Assembly (NCBI GenBank): GCA_946480445.1
Contig: CAMLJN010000010.1
Span: 62,001 to 126,000, forward strand
Reading direction: 5' to 3'
Source of the DNA: an uncultured Buttiauxella sp.
GTDB lineage: Bacteria > Pseudomonadota > Gammaproteobacteria > Enterobacterales > Enterobacteriaceae
DNA: 64,000 nt
In this document: positions 39,685 to 47,891 of the stretch, piece by piece
Layout: each line of letters begins with the position of its first letter
Position numbering within the stretch: the stretch's first letter is position 1
Notes under the pieces: generated by a model
What the model was told of the DNA's origin: nothing
Database searches by the model: none
Seen by the model: only the letters and a program-made list of their open reading frames with translations
Position numbers and translations under genes: made by a program

Positions 39685-39860
39685 AGTTCGCGCTGTCTGT
39701 AGGGTACAGCGTCGATGAATTCGTGTTGTATAGCGCAGTAATATTGTCAGATTTTGTCAGCAATAGATATGCCGCCGCCGGGAAAGTGCCCCACAAAGAT
39801 GCGAGGTTGTGATCAACTCCGCAATACCTTAGCAACTTTTACGGTTATTGCGGAACAAAC

Positions 39861-40859
39861 TCAACGCTTACTCGCGACCAAAGATAAAGCGTGTTCCACT
39901 ACTTCAACCCCTGCCCCGGCTTTATGGGCATTCTCACTCAGGTAACGACGCCATTGACGTGCACCCGGTACGCCCTGGAACAGGCCCAGCATATGCCGGG
40001 TGACGTGCCCCAGATAAGTCCCGTCAGCAAGTTCACGTTCAATGTATGGGTACATGGCCCGCACAGCGGCCACGGTATCAACCTCAGGTAAATCGCTGCC
40101 GAATATCTCACGGTCGACCGCCGTCAGCAGGCCTGGATTCTGATACGCCTCGCGCCCAACCATGACACCATCGAGATGTTGCAGATGCGCTTTGGCTTCT
40201 TCGAGCGTTTTAATGCCGCCGTTGATAGCCATAGTGAGCTGCGGGAAATCACGTTTAAGCTGATAAACGCGCGGATAATCCAGCGGTGGGATCTCACGAT
40301 TTTCTTTCGGACTCAGGCCGGAAAGCCAGGCTTTACGCGCATGGATGATAAACATCTCGCATTCGCCCCTGCCAGCCACGGTGCCGATAAAATCGCACAG
40401 GAACTCATAGCTATCCTGGTCGTCGATACCGATACGTGTTTTCACCGTAACGGGAATAGAAACGACATCGCGCATTGCTTTGATACAGTCTGCCACGCGC
40501 TGGGCGTCAGCCATCAGACAGGCGCCAAACATCCCGTTTTGTACACGGTCGGACGGGCAGCCCACGTTTAGGTTGATTTCATCGTAACCGCGAGCTTCAG
40601 CGAGCTTTGCGCACTGGGCAAGCGCCGCAGGATCGCTGCCGCCCAGCTGCAAGGCCACCGGGTGCTCTTCATCGCTGTAAGCCAGATAGTCCCCTTTCCC
40701 GTGGATAATCGCTCCGGTGGTCACCATTTCGGTATACAGCAGCGTATGGCGGGAAAGCTGACGCAGGAAGTAGCGACAGTGCCGATCGGTCCAGTCGAGC
40801 ATAGGCGCGATGGAGAAACGGTACGGCTGGAAAGGAGTCTGATTACTTTGTGAGGACAT
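39861..40859 (-). CDS. dusA: tRNA-dihydrouridine(20/20a) synthase DusA
   Basis: An FMN-dependent enzyme that reduces U20/U20a in the tRNA D-loop using NADPH, 332 residues. TIM-barrel FMN motifs include [15 protein letters not shown]; the catalytic Cys is in [12 protein letters not shown]; the phosphate site is [11 protein letters not shown] and [12 protein letters not shown]. Its promoter lies just upstream in a region bordered by the 63-bp direct repeat, copy A. Confidence 0.95.
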   Translation of the reverse strand: MSSQSNQTPFQPYRFSIAPMLDWTDRHCRYFLRQLSRHTLLYTEMVTTGAIIHGKGDYLAYSDEEHPVALQLGGSDPAALAQCAKLAEARGYDEINLNVGCPSDRVQNGMFGACLMADAQRVADCIKAMRDVVSIPVTVKTRIGIDDQDSYEFLCDFIGTVAGRGECEMFIIHARKAWLSGLSPKENREIPPLDYPRVYQLKRDFPQLTMAINGGIKTLEEAKAHLQHLDGVMVGREAYQNPGLLTAVDREIFGSDLPEVDTVAAVRAMYPYIERELADGTYLGHVTRHMLGLFQGVPGARQWRRYLSENAHKAGAGVEVVEHALSLVASKR

Positions 40860-40914
40860 AGGTGGCTTGGCGTTTTCGCAGGTTACGGTTAAAAAAGGGT
40901 CGCCACTATAGCAT

Positions 40915-40977
40915 AAAGCAGCGTCGGGAAACCTGCCCGCTCCCGACGCTCGTCTATCAGAAGGTGACGCTCAGCTG
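40915..40977. repeat. 63-bp direct repeat, copy A (dusA side)
   Basis: Identical over 63 bases to 42046-42108. This copy carries a duplicate of the last six codons, stop codon and terminator stem (AGCGTCGGGA / TCCCGACGCT) of the TraF-like gene, but detached from that gene. It bounds the metallopeptidase/lipoprotein cassette on the dusA side and keeps the sequence upstream of the dusA promoter the same as it would be without the cassette. Confidence 0.95.
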
Positions 40978-41041
40978 ACAAGGCCGTCTACGAAGCGCAA
41001 GCCCGATGCACTTTCTCCGGCAGATACACTACCAAGTGTGT

Positions 41042-41404
41042 TCAGGATTTTCTGTGCTTTTTTATTACGATTTTATCAGCACCACTTCTATTGAATTCAA
41101 ATTGATAGTTATTGCCATTCAACGTGTAAATTAATTCATAATCCGCACTTTCTTCCAGATTTACAGAAATACAGGTATCAGGGTATTTTTTGGGCGAGCC
41201 TCTCCTCATAACCGCTAAGGGCTTCTGATAATTATTCACGGAAGAACTTAACAGATAATATTCCAGGCTGTCTCCTGGGGAAGACTTTATACAAATAAGG
41301 TTTGCACTTACAATAGCATCCCCTTCTTCATGGAAAGCCAGTCTGTCACCCACACATCCGCAAAGCAGGAACAACAAAAAACACATCAGGAAAGTTCTTA
41401 TCAT
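41042..41404 (-). CDS. Small lipoprotein, candidate T6SS immunity protein
   Basis: A 120-residue predicted lipoprotein. A signal peptide (residues 1-16) ends in the lipobox LLCGC with lipidated Cys17, and residue +2 is Val, so outer-membrane sorting is expected with a periplasmic domain of about 100 residues. Two Cys (ICIKSS and DTCISV) could form a disulfide. The ATG overlaps the stop of the upstream metallopeptidase gene (ATGA), so the two are made together. Small periplasmic lipoproteins in this place commonly serve as immunity factors for type VI effectors; that role is inferred here. AT-rich. Confidence 0.7.
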   Translation of the reverse strand: MIRTFLMCFLLFLLCGCVGDRLAFHEEGDAIVSANLICIKSSPGDSLEYYLLSSSVNNYQKPLAVMRRGSPKKYPDTCISVNLEESADYELIYTLNGNNYQFEFNRSGADKIVIKKHRKS

Positions 41405-41919
41405 TGGGGAAACCTCCCAAGAATTTTTTTGTATTTCCCAATTAAATTTCTTTTTGGCTCACTAATGTTGTAATTTTTATAGCTAATGATATCCGCATAG
41501 TCTTCAAACCCAAACTTAGTCAGCAGCCAGTAATCAGAAACTATTGAAGCCTGTTGCTCCATTGAATACTTTGATAAGGCTTTCTTATCAAGATCATATT
41601 GATAATTTGCAGCCCAAGACATTAAACCACGCATTCTTACGTTCATACCTCGTTGATGCTGCCAGACATGCATCATCTCATGTAAAAATAAGTAGTTATA
41701 TCTTACGGAACTTACAGAATAGTCATCCCGATAGACATTCGTTTCAAACCATATTTCTCCATTCGGCGTCATTGCAGTATTGTTTTCCTGCATACCGAAG
41801 GGTAAGTAGCTGCCATGATGGATCCACACCTTATTATACTGAATGGTGTAGCCATAAAGTCCTTGTGCCAGACTGATTTCACCGAAGGTCAATAATCGCA
41901 AACCGCCTCTTTTAAGCAT
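41401..41919 (-). CDS. Zincin-like metallopeptidase, candidate secreted effector
   Basis: A 172-residue protein with the zinc-protease motif HEMMHVWQHQRG (His80, Glu81, His84). A conserved-looking SMEQQASIVSDYW segment follows about 35 residues later, and its Glu121 may be the third ligand. It resembles short orphan proteins annotated as Rhs/type IV secretion-type metallopeptidase effectors (MLKRGGLR start, AMTPNGEIWFET, WAANYQYDLD). There is no signal peptide, so it would need an export system or VgrG/Rhs carrier not seen in this window. AAGGAG lies five bases before the ATG, so this is a full gene and not a cut-off C-terminal domain. It is followed, overlapping, by the lipoprotein gene. Confidence 0.72.
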   Translation of the reverse strand: MLKRGGLRLLTFGEISLAQGLYGYTIQYNKVWIHHGSYLPFGMQENNTAMTPNGEIWFETNVYRDDYSVSSVRYNYLFLHEMMHVWQHQRGMNVRMRGLMSWAANYQYDLDKKALSKYSMEQQASIVSDYWLLTKFGFEDYADIISYKNYNISEPKRNLIGKYKKILGRFPQ

Positions 41920-42043
41920 CCGGACTCCTTTCCATAAAGTTTCATTGATCCCATCAGCCTTCTATCACATCTGGTTACTTTGCGTCCAAAAAAGGTAGTC
42001 TGGCAAATGAAATTCCAGAAAAGAGCCCACCAAAGAATATAAT

Positions 42044-42081
42044 CAAAAGCAGCGTCGGGAAACCTGCCCGCTCCCGACGCT
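42044..42081 (-). terminator. Terminator of the TraF-like gene
   Basis: AGCGTCGGGA and TCCCGACGCT form a perfect 10-bp stem; GCTTTTG follows on the reverse strand. It lies 7 bases past the stop. The same stem is repeated in copy A at 40920-40950. Confidence 0.8.
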
Positions 42082-42108
42082 CGTCTATCAGAAGGTGACG
42101 CTCAGCTG
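42046..42108. repeat. 63-bp direct repeat, copy B (TraF-like gene side)
   Basis: The in-place copy: it holds the final codons (LSVTF), stop and terminator of the TraF-like gene. With copy A it encloses 1,068 bases holding the metallopeptidase and lipoprotein genes. The pair looks like a target duplication or the product of recombination between a gene end and an incoming copy of it. Confidence 0.95.
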
Positions 42109-43395
42109 TGCGCCGGCCCCCCAGGTCTCATCTTCCCCGTACAGACCCATCAGGTCGACATGCACCCGGTTAAACGGCGCAAAGCCCACGCCCCCCGTAA
42201 AGACATTGCTGTCGTTGCCTTTCACATCCGCGCGATAACCAGCACGTACCGCAAGCCAGGAGAGCGGACGCACCTCTGCCCCGACGCCAACATACTGTGA
42301 ATTTTCTTCGCTTTTGAAGCCTTTAGTTTCTGTGAGATCGCCGTCGGCGCTCAGCGTGACCAGATCGTTATGCCACGCAGCCCCCGCCGTGACTAAAGGG
42401 CGAATCTGATAAGTGTCTTTATAGCTAACCGTCTTACCCGTGCGCCCGTTGGTAATACGAATGTCTTTGGTATCAATATCGCGCGACACGAGGTTCTGAC
42501 CGCTCAGCCCGACCGTCCAGCTCTCACCGAAATCTGCCGCCACGCCTGCGTCAAGGTTAAATCCTGTGTCGTCATTGCGGTACCGGCTGCTGTTCCAGTC
42601 GCTACTGTCGTAGGTATAAATTGAGGTGGTGTAGTTATACAGCCAGGTTTTTTGCAGCTTAGGCGTAACGCCGACGGAAACCGGTACGCCGCCCAAATCA
42701 AACTGTTTCGCCATCGCGATCCCATAGTCCGATACGATAGCCGCCCGGCCCGACGCCGTGGAATTAAGGTTGCGGGTAATCACATCTGAACCGTTTACCG
42801 CCGCGTCCAGTGCAACACCCGCAGCCACGGCGTTGGAACCCTGAATGCTGCGCAGGTAATCAATATCCTGCTGATCGATTGAGGAACTGACACGAGCGCG
42901 AGCGTAGGCTTTGGTGACAAATGCCACGGACAGCACATCATTGGGAATACTTACCGCGATACCCGCCGCAGCTTTAGCGTTAGCCGTTTTGCCGCGTAAG
43001 CTTTCAAGTTCACCGGCCAGATCGCCCGCGGCGCTCTGGAACTGATTCAATGAGCCGACAGGGTTGGTGATAATGTCCTGCAAAGTAAGGTCGTCAACGA
43101 CTTTTTTGTAGCGATCGACCTTATCGCTGATGTCATCGATCTGGTCCTGAAGATTGTCTTTATCGGTTATTTGCGCACCCACGGAAGGCAGGATAACCGT
43201 TACCGAGTCGTCTTCATGCGCTTTTGCCAGCAGCGCCGGGTTAATTAGCGCTCCGCTACCGTAGCTGCCGGAAGCCACACCTGTGCCGCCCATGGCGTCG
43301 CTACGCGCTTCCGCCCAGGTGCCAGCTGCGCTGGCGTGATTTGCCACAAACAAAGATGCGACGCCAAGCGCCACCAGAGATTTATTTTTTTTCAT
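42088..43395 (-). CDS. TraF-like outer-membrane protein
   Basis: A 435-residue protein with a signal peptide (cleavage after NHASA, about residue 23) and an even spread of beta strands ending in Phe (LSVTF), typical of outer-membrane beta barrels. It resembles proteins annotated as conjugal transfer TraF (TraF_2 family), distantly like FadL/OmpP1-type barrels: GTWAEARSDAMGGTGVAS near the N-terminus is the family hallmark. A coiled-coil-like stretch (about 80-145) is inserted. No conjugation genes are nearby, so the name is historical. Its 3' end is duplicated beyond the neighbouring cassette. Confidence 0.75.
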   Translation of the reverse strand: MKKNKSLVALGVASLFVANHASAAGTWAEARSDAMGGTGVASGSYGSGALINPALLAKAHEDDSVTVILPSVGAQITDKDNLQDQIDDISDKVDRYKKVVDDLTLQDIITNPVGSLNQFQSAAGDLAGELESLRGKTANAKAAAGIAVSIPNDVLSVAFVTKAYARARVSSSIDQQDIDYLRSIQGSNAVAAGVALDAAVNGSDVITRNLNSTASGRAAIVSDYGIAMAKQFDLGGVPVSVGVTPKLQKTWLYNYTTSIYTYDSSDWNSSRYRNDDTGFNLDAGVAADFGESWTVGLSGQNLVSRDIDTKDIRITNGRTGKTVSYKDTYQIRPLVTAGAAWHNDLVTLSADGDLTETKGFKSEENSQYVGVGAEVRPLSWLAVRAGYRADVKGNDSNVFTGGVGFAPFNRVHVDLMGLYGEDETWGAGAQLSVTF

Positions 43396-43567
43396 TCACC
43401 GCTCGTCCGTCTGTTCATCGAGTGTAATAACTAGCCCCTGCCAGTTAAGACTCAACAGAGGCGGACTATTGCTGTGAATAAGGCACTGAAAAGTGGGCTG
43501 TTTCGCCCATAGGAATCCCGTTTCTGTCCATGCGAGTTAGGGTTTCATCATTTCCATTCAGATTTAT

Positions 43568-44071
43568 TTATAGTTTACTCCGGGATTTTCGCGAAGGTTG
43601 ACCGTCATGTGGGCCAAAAAACTGAGGCGGATGGTCTATCCAGCGGTCTTTACGCGTGGCGGCATAGCTTGAGTTCATCGGATAATAAATGCGGTTTTCA
43701 TCTTTGTTTGCCTCACCGACAACCAGCAAGCGTACTTCGTGTTCGGTATTGTTGATAAAGGTATGGCAAATGCCCGTCCCCGCCGGGAACCCCACGCTGT
43801 CCCCCGGCTCAAGCTGATAAAGGTGTCCGTTTATCCACACCTGCGGGTGCCCTTCCAGCACATAGGCAAATTCTTCTTCGCTGCTTTCAGCATGAGGATA
43901 AGAAGTACGACGGCCGGGCAGCAGGCGTTCATGATGAATACCTAAACGCTTTAAGCCCAGGCTACGGGCAAGCGGCGCCCCAATAGAAAAGAGTTCCGGG
44001 CTGTCCGGGTAAGTTGAATCATCAGCACCTTCCACCTCACGCCAGTGACGAATACAGTCTGGTTTTTGCAT
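43568..44071 (-). CDS. Cupin-domain protein
   Basis: A 167-residue single-domain cupin. Motif 1 reads PHAESSEEEFAYVLEGHPQV and motif 2 has PAGTGICHTFINN, keeping likely metal ligands His, Glu and His. Function and substrate unknown. It is divergent from zur; the 109-base spacer holds both promoters. E. coli K-12 has no such gene here. Confidence 0.82.
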   Translation of the reverse strand: MQKPDCIRHWREVEGADDSTYPDSPELFSIGAPLARSLGLKRLGIHHERLLPGRRTSYPHAESSEEEFAYVLEGHPQVWINGHLYQLEPGDSVGFPAGTGICHTFINNTEHEVRLLVVGEANKDENRIYYPMNSSYAATRKDRWIDHPPQFFGPHDGQPSRKSRSKL

Positions 44072-44180
44072 GACATCTCCGGGATAGACTTTCAGAGTAG
44101 ATCCCCGTCATTATGGACCAGTATTCGGCGTTTAATCTGCTTTTATGGTAAAGTAAGGGGCTATAAACCGAGGAATGCTG

Positions 44181-44699
44181 ATGGATACGACGACTTCACA
44201 AAACGTGTTAGCGCAGGCTGAAAAGATCTGTGCGCAACGCAATGTGCGCCTGACGCCGCAACGTCTGGAAGTGCTGCGCCTGATGACGCTGCAAACCGGA
44301 GCCATCAGCGCTTACGATCTGCTGGATCTGCTGCGGGTCAGTGAACCTCAGGCCAAGCCGCCTACGGTTTACCGCGCGCTGGACTTCCTGCTGGAGCAGG
44401 GATTTATTCATCGCGTGGAGTCCGCTAACAGCTACGTGCTGTGCCATCTTATCGACCAGCCAACGCACTCCTCGGCAATGTTTATCTGTGAACGCTGCGG
44501 GGCGGTGAAAGAAGAAGCGGCTCAGGGTGTAGAAGATATTATGCACAAGCTGGCAGCCAGAATGGGCTTTGCCCTGCGTCATAACGTTATTGAAGCCCAT
44601 GGACTGTGTTCCGCATGCGCGGAGATTGAGGCCTGCAGCCATAAAGATGCGTGCAGCAGCCACGATCACACGGTGCAAATTAAGAAGAAGGTTCGATAA
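44181..44699 (+). CDS. zur: Zur zinc-uptake repressor
   Basis: A Fur-family repressor of znuABC and other zinc-saving genes, 172 residues (E. coli 171). The N-terminal winged helix includes RLTPQRLEVLRLM and PPTVYRALDFLLEQGF. Structural zinc Cys pairs are CERCG and CSAC, and the C-terminus is His/Cys-rich (CSHKDACSSHDH). GAGGA seven bases before this ATG selects it over an in-frame ATG two codons earlier. Confidence 0.94.
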   Translation: MDTTTSQNVLAQAEKICAQRNVRLTPQRLEVLRLMTLQTGAISAYDLLDLLRVSEPQAKPPTVYRALDFLLEQGFIHRVESANSYVLCHLIDQPTHSSAMFICERCGAVKEEAAQGVEDIMHKLAARMGFALRHNVIEAHGLCSACAEIEACSHKDACSSHDHTVQIKKKVR

Positions 44700-44770
44700 A
44701 GCGAGGGACGGTACATCCATGTACCTGGGCAGTAGCCTTTGAGGGTTAGCACATAAGAGGGTTGTGCTGA

Positions 44771-44980
44771 CTACCAGCGATATTTATTGCGGGTTTCCCA
44801 GTCAACGACTTCTTTCTCGGCTTCATCTTTAGTAGAGCCGTAGCGTTCCTGAATTTTACCCACCAGCTGGTCACGTTTACCTTCAATGACCGTCATGTCA
44901 TCGTCGGTCAGCTTGCCCCATTTCTCTTTCACAGTACCTTTAAACTGCTTCCAGTTACCGCCGATTTCGTCTTTATTCAT
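44771..44980 (-). CDS. yjbJ: YjbJ, CsbD-family stress protein
   Basis: A 69-residue charged, CsbD-like protein identical in length to E. coli YjbJ, with GNWKQFKGTVKEKWGKLTDD and KDEAEKEVVDWE. Abundant in stationary phase in E. coli; molecular role unknown. Own transcription unit, convergent with zur. Confidence 0.93.
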   Translation of the reverse strand: MNKDEIGGNWKQFKGTVKEKWGKLTDDDMTVIEGKRDQLVGKIQERYGSTKDEAEKEVVDWETRNKYRW

Positions 44981-45199
44981 AATGGTATCCTCATCGTTCG
45001 GTTAAAAAGTTAATCTCGTCCGAGTGAAGCCGCCTGGGTGACACTCATTTTGTGCTGGACGTGATATTTATTGTAGTCAACGATCTGGCACCAGTGAGGA
45101 AATTAAGAATATTGAACCATAGCGCTTAACGTCAGCAGCCGGACAAGCCGCAAAAACGGCGTCACATCAGCGTACTCAGCGTTACTTCAAAGCGCACGG

Positions 45200-46534
45200 C
45201 TAGCGATGACTTTCGGCCGCAAACCAGGTGTTGTGACGCCAGTGCCGACGCCAGATAACGCCGAGTGAAAGCCCGCGTAAAGCCAGAAAAACCGCGACGG
45301 AGAGCCACAGACCATGGTTGCCCAGATAGGGCACCGTGAACAACGTCAGACCAAAGCCTGCCGCCGCTACGGCCATGCTGTTACGCATTTCCGCGCCGCG
45401 CGTCGCGCCGATAAACATCCCGTCAAGCAGATAGCACCAGACCCCTACCACCGGCAGGACAATCTGCCAGGGAAGATAGCGGTCAGCCTGCTGCTGTAGC
45501 GCCGGCAGAGAGGTCAACAGCGTGACAATGCTTTCGCCAAACAGCGCGTAAACAACGGCAAAACTCAGTGCAACGAGTCCGGCCTGCCGACAGGCCGCCT
45601 GCCAGACACCCAGCAATTGGCTTCCATTGCGGGCACCATAGGCCTGGCCGGAATGCGCCTCTACGGCGTAGGCAAAACCATCGAGCGCGTAGGCGGTAAA
45701 AGTCAGCAGCGTCATTAATACGGCATTGACCGCCACCACCTCGCTCCCCAGCCTGGCACCCAGTATCGTGACGGAAGCAAAACAGAGTTGCAGCAGCAAA
45801 GAACGCAGCATGATGTCCCTGTTTAACGCCAGCAGGCGGCGAAGATTCCCGCGCCAGGCTGATTTCAGCACGGCAAAGCTTATCCCGCGCAGGCCGAGGA
45901 CTTTTTTCACCATCAACAGGCCGAGGATAAAAGTGGCATATTCCGCAATGACGGTAGCAAGCGCCGCGCCCTGCACATTCATATGCAGCCCCATCACCAG
46001 CCAGAGATCGAGCGCGATATTTAGCACGTTGCCCACCACCAGCAGGATGACCGGCGCTCGCGCATACTGCACGCCAAGCAGCCAGCCGAGCAGCACAAGA
46101 TTTGCCAGCGAGGCCGGGGCGCTGAGCCAGCGGATTTCAAGGAAGCGGCTGGCCTGATAAAGCACCTGCTCATTGCCGCCCACAATCTGCAGCGCCAGCG
46201 AAATCAACGGGTAGCGCAGCGCAATAATCGCCAGCCCCGCCACCAGCGCCAGCAGCAAGGGCTGCACCAACGCGCGGGCAAGCGCAGCAGGCTGACCGGC
46301 ACCGAATGCCTGCGCGGCCAGGCCCGTGGTGCTCATGCGTAAAAACAGCAGCAGCATAAAGAGAAAACTGGTGGCCGTCGCGCCAATGGCTACGCCGCCA
46401 AGATAAACCGGGCTGTCCAGATGCCCAATTACCGCCGTATCCACCAGACCCAGCAGCGGGACGGTGATATTGGAGAAAATCATGGGTAACGCGAGGCGCC
46501 AGAGCGCTTTGTCCGTCGTCGAGAAGAAACGCAT
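45200..46534 (-). CDS. dinF: DinF, MATE-family efflux protein
   Basis: A 12-helix MATE transporter, 444 residues (E. coli about 459). It lies downstream of lexA on the same strand, 76 bases on, so it is probably co-transcribed from the LexA-controlled promoter, as in E. coli. It has been linked to protection from oxidative stress and bile salts; substrates are not firmly known. LVDTAVIGHLDSPVYLGGVA is the typical N-terminal MATE region. Confidence 0.93.
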   Translation of the reverse strand: MRFFSTTDKALWRLALPMIFSNITVPLLGLVDTAVIGHLDSPVYLGGVAIGATATSFLFMLLLFLRMSTTGLAAQAFGAGQPAALARALVQPLLLALVAGLAIIALRYPLISLALQIVGGNEQVLYQASRFLEIRWLSAPASLANLVLLGWLLGVQYARAPVILLVVGNVLNIALDLWLVMGLHMNVQGAALATVIAEYATFILGLLMVKKVLGLRGISFAVLKSAWRGNLRRLLALNRDIMLRSLLLQLCFASVTILGARLGSEVVAVNAVLMTLLTFTAYALDGFAYAVEAHSGQAYGARNGSQLLGVWQAACRQAGLVALSFAVVYALFGESIVTLLTSLPALQQQADRYLPWQIVLPVVGVWCYLLDGMFIGATRGAEMRNSMAVAAAGFGLTLFTVPYLGNHGLWLSVAVFLALRGLSLGVIWRRHWRHNTWFAAESHR

Positions 46535-46610
46535 GGGGAAGTCCTGACGGGTAGAGATAAGCGGTAATTAGGGTGACGCGCGACGGGCGCGCATCACAAA
46601 ATGCGGGGGA

Positions 46611-47219
46611 TTACAGCCAGTCACCGTTGCGAATCACCCCAACGGCCAGCCCTTCAATACTGAAGTTTTGTTCGCGGAGATCGACGACGATCGGCTCGAA
46701 TTCGCTGTTTTCAGGCAGCAGTTGTACTGTGTTGCCCTGCTGCTTCAGACGCTTCACGGTGACCTCGTCATCAATGCGGGCGACCACGACCTGGCCGTTG
46801 CGCACGTCCTGGGTTTTATGGACTGCCAGCAGATCGCCATCCATAATCCCGATGTCCTTCATGGACATGCCGCTGACACGCAGCAGGAAATCGGCATTCG
46901 GCTTGAACAGCGAGGGATCGACCTGGTAGTGGCCTTCGATATGCTGCTGGGCGAGCAGAGGTTCGCCAGCAGCAACGCGGCCCACCAGCGGAATACCGGT
47001 TTCTTCTTCAACCAGAAGACGGATTCCCCGTGATGCGCCGGAAACAATCTCGATGACACCTTTACGAGCCAGCGCCTTGAGATGCTCTTCTGCGGCGTTG
47101 GGAGAACGGAACCCCAGACGCTGAGCAATCTCGGCACGCGTAGGTGGCATACCGGTCTGGTTGATATGATCCCGAATAAGATCAAACACCTCTTGCTGCC
47201 TGGTAGTTAAAGCTTTCAT
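46611..47219 (-). CDS. lexA: LexA SOS repressor
   Basis: The 202-residue SOS repressor and self-cleaving protease. The N-terminal winged helix binds SOS boxes; cleavage falls between Ala84 and Gly85 (RVAAGEPL). The catalytic Ser119 (VSGMSMKD) and Lys156 (VTVKRLK) are in place. Self-regulated through two upstream boxes. Confidence 0.98.
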   Translation of the reverse strand: MKALTTRQQEVFDLIRDHINQTGMPPTRAEIAQRLGFRSPNAAEEHLKALARKGVIEIVSGASRGIRLLVEEETGIPLVGRVAAGEPLLAQQHIEGHYQVDPSLFKPNADFLLRVSGMSMKDIGIMDGDLLAVHKTQDVRNGQVVVARIDDEVTVKRLKQQGNTVQLLPENSEFEPIVVDLREQNFSIEGLAVGVIRNGDWL

Positions 47220-47227
47220 TCCGCCCC

Positions 47228-47264
47228 CTGGGTGTTTATACAGTTATGCTGGGAGTATATACAG
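47228..47264. promoter_or_regulatory. Two LexA boxes upstream of lexA
   Basis: CTGGGTGTTTATACAG (47228-47243) and CTGGGAGTATATACAG (47249-47264) each keep CTG and CAG ten bases apart. The same tandem pair controls E. coli lexA. Confidence 0.92.
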
Positions 47265-47338
47265 TCAAAGGCGATTTTGAAACCATAAATTAAGCAAAAA
47301 ACCAGGCACTTATCCCAATCTGGAAAGGCTCTCGCAAT

Positions 47339-47707
47339 TTATCGCCAATACTGCCAAAGGAGCGTGACCCAGGTAACGGCGGCGAGGATAATCGTTATCA
47401 GCACGGCGGCGGAGCCCATGTCTTTTGCACGGCCTGAAAGCTCGTGGTAATCCGTGCCCACCCGGTCCACCAGGGCTTCAATGGCGCTGTTAAGTATTTC
47501 AACAATCATAACCAGCACCACGGAGCCAATCAGTAGAATACGGGTGATAGGGTCAACGTCCAGCCAGCAGGCAACGGCGATGGCAATCACTGCGGCCACC
47601 CCCTCCTGGCGGAAGGCGGCTTCGTTGATCCAGGCGGCACGAATGCCCTTCCAGGAGTAGCCTGCGGCTTTAATGATACGGGTCAATCCGGTGGTGTTAT
47701 TCGCCAT
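47339..47707 (-). CDS. dgkA: Diacylglycerol kinase DgkA
   Basis: A 122-residue, three-helix inner-membrane kinase that phosphorylates diacylglycerol released by membrane-derived oligosaccharide synthesis. Motifs: NEAAFRQEG and the core EILNSAIEALVDRVG holding catalytic Glu and Asn. Same length as E. coli. Divergent from plsB. Confidence 0.96.
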   Translation of the reverse strand: MANNTTGLTRIIKAAGYSWKGIRAAWINEAAFRQEGVAAVIAIAVACWLDVDPITRILLIGSVVLVMIVEILNSAIEALVDRVGTDYHELSGRAKDMGSAAVLITIILAAVTWVTLLWQYWR

Positions 47708-47891
47708 TTGGGGAAACCTTTTTAAAATAAAAGCGTCAATGCTTATCTACACCCAACGGCTTCCGGGCGAACGACAAAGTGTCGGCAACCTGGAGAACAG
47801 CGGGTAAAATCGCAACGCCACAGAAATCTGGGCTGGTTTCTGATATTCTTGCGGCGAATTTGCACTATTAACCTGAGGCTTTACATCGTTT

